Part shown: positions 63,006 through 64,000 of the stretch, piece by piece
Numbering within the stretch: the stretch's first letter is position 1
How the letters are laid out: the number at the start of each line of letters is the position of its first letter
Source of the DNA: Syncephalis plumigaleata
Lineage: Eukaryota > Zoopagomycota > Zoopagomycetes > Zoopagales > Piptocephalidaceae
Assembly: GCA_025201365.1 (NCBI GenBank)
Contig: JAIXMF010000019.1
Coordinates: 1-64,000 of the forward strand
Reading direction: 5' to 3'
Length of the DNA stretch: 64,000 bases
Notes under the pieces: model-generated
Told to the model about the DNA's origin: nothing
The model's input: only the letters and a program-made list of their open reading frames with translations
The model's database searches: none
Program-made: the position numbers and the translations under genes

Positions 63006-64000
63006 GGAAATAAACTCGTCCAAGTTGGACTACACTGTCGCAAATACTAATACAACAGTAAAGTAGTGAAAGAAGACGCGTAAGCAACTAAAACCAACTT
63101 ATTTTTACCAATATATATATATATATATGTTTGTCTACTTCATCCAGCATACAAGGTGATAATAGCAGCAAGCATATAGTGCTTTTCACGTATGTACTCC
63201 TTGAATGACAATAGATGCTGCCACCACTGCTACTTATACTGATTACACGAGTGTATTGTTTTTTACTTACTTGCAGGGAAATCAAAAGATGCGTGTAATA
63301 GAACACGCCAACGAGAATAAGCTTGATGCGTGCGTGTGCGTGCGTATGTATGCGCCTATGTATGTGGAACGAGAGCGGTATAGCCTTAAGTGGTGTTTCT
63401 ACACGGCTCACGCTCTTATTTGCAAACGACAACGATACAAACGAACGAGTGATGAACGATTAAGAAGCAGTATGGCACACAGGTCCAACAGGTGTGCCTA
63501 GTAACAAATAGATGAGGGGAATAGCCAACAAATATGATGGCGTTAAACAAGACCAACTAGCTGGAGATAGATGAGTGTTGACTAATGGTATTGGTAGTGA
63601 TGATATTGTGTAGAAGGTAGAGGGAAGAATAAGAAGAATAAGAAGTAACAATCTACTCTCAAGTGAACGAAGAATGAACGAGTAAGTGTTGTGTAAGTGT
63701 GTGTGTGTGTGTGTGTGGATGTGCTATGAATATAGAGAGGAGCGAGAGAGAGAGAGAGCGCGCGCGAATGCAACTGAGAGAAACACAGCCATGCCATAGT
63801 GCGAGTGTAACCTTGACCACGAGTCCTATTTTGATATTACAAGTGTGTATACGCAAAAGACTACTAGCTAGAGATTCTATACAACTAGTAGTAGTAGTAG
63901 TAGTAGTAGTATGATGATGATGAATAGTTTACGTAAATAATAATCTATTATTATATGCTTAGAGTCACTAGTTATAATGCTATTGCTAGTAGTAGTAGTT
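63006..64000. repeat. intergenic with TA, GT, GA and TAG repeats
   Basis: No supported gene. (TA)n at about 63110-63128, (GT)n at about 63697-63717, (GA)n then (GC)n at about 63743-63767, (TAG)n at about 63884-63910. It may include upstream exons or 5' UTR of the B56 gene. Confidence 0.5.

Overview
The window is eukaryotic, AT-rich and gene-dense. It carries about 30 protein genes on both strands, most split by short introns (about 50-100 bp, GTAAGT-like donors, AG acceptors). Several features point to a fungus: two GPI-type secreted proteins with a Kre9/DUF7137-like domain, an Opy2-like cysteine-rich protein, an Irc21-type cytochrome b5 protein and a Cns1/TTC4 cochaperone. Other genes are usually missing from yeasts and moulds: a ROCK-type kinase, a TPX2 homologue with an Aurora-A-binding-like start, an HDAC6-type ZnF-UBP protein and selenophosphate synthetase. 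Together these suggest an early-diverging fungus (Zoopagomycota, Mucoromycota or chytrid grade). I cannot name the species.

Layout. 1-6.2 kb: FAN1 nuclease (cut by the window edge), a 5S rRNA gene broken by an A-rich insert and followed by tRNA-Asp(GUC), an Opy2-like protein, an F-box-like protein and a small secreted protein. 7-14.4 kb: Cns1/TTC4, DCAF4-like, twinfilin, a PH-like protein and GPI protein A. 15-25.5 kb: a large pseudokinase-like gene, TAF4, ribosomal protein uL2, a ZnF-UBP protein and FAM32A. 25.9-35.7 kb: an alpha/beta hydrolase, GPI protein B, a LYR protein, an Irc21-type protein, NMNAT, PIG-M and an ER/secreted protein. 36-43 kb: SelD, a RING protein, SEC22 and a second F-box-like protein. 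43.8-64 kb: the ROCK-type kinase, TPX2, phosphopantetheine adenylyltransferase, ataxin-2/Pbp1 and PP2A B56.

The main discovery is the SelD gene. Its reading frame is intact across all exons except for one in-frame TGA. That TGA sits exactly at the catalytic selenocysteine position of the KG-U-GCK motif. About 45-170 nt after the stop codon, the 3' UTR can fold into a form-2 SECIS element (TGAC/TGAC core, unpaired AAA, apical mini-hairpin). This predicts that the organism makes selenoproteins, which is rare among fungi. Two other results stand out: the 5S gene carrying a pure A-rich retroposition tail flanked by a perfect 16-bp target-site duplication, and a ROCK-like kinase whose PH domain is split by two HR1 repeats and a C1 domain.

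Caution: many conserved genes here contain one or more single-base frame breaks, mostly consistent with dropped bases. They look more like uncorrected assembly errors than pseudogenes. Coordinates of multi-exon genes are spans from start codon to stop codon.
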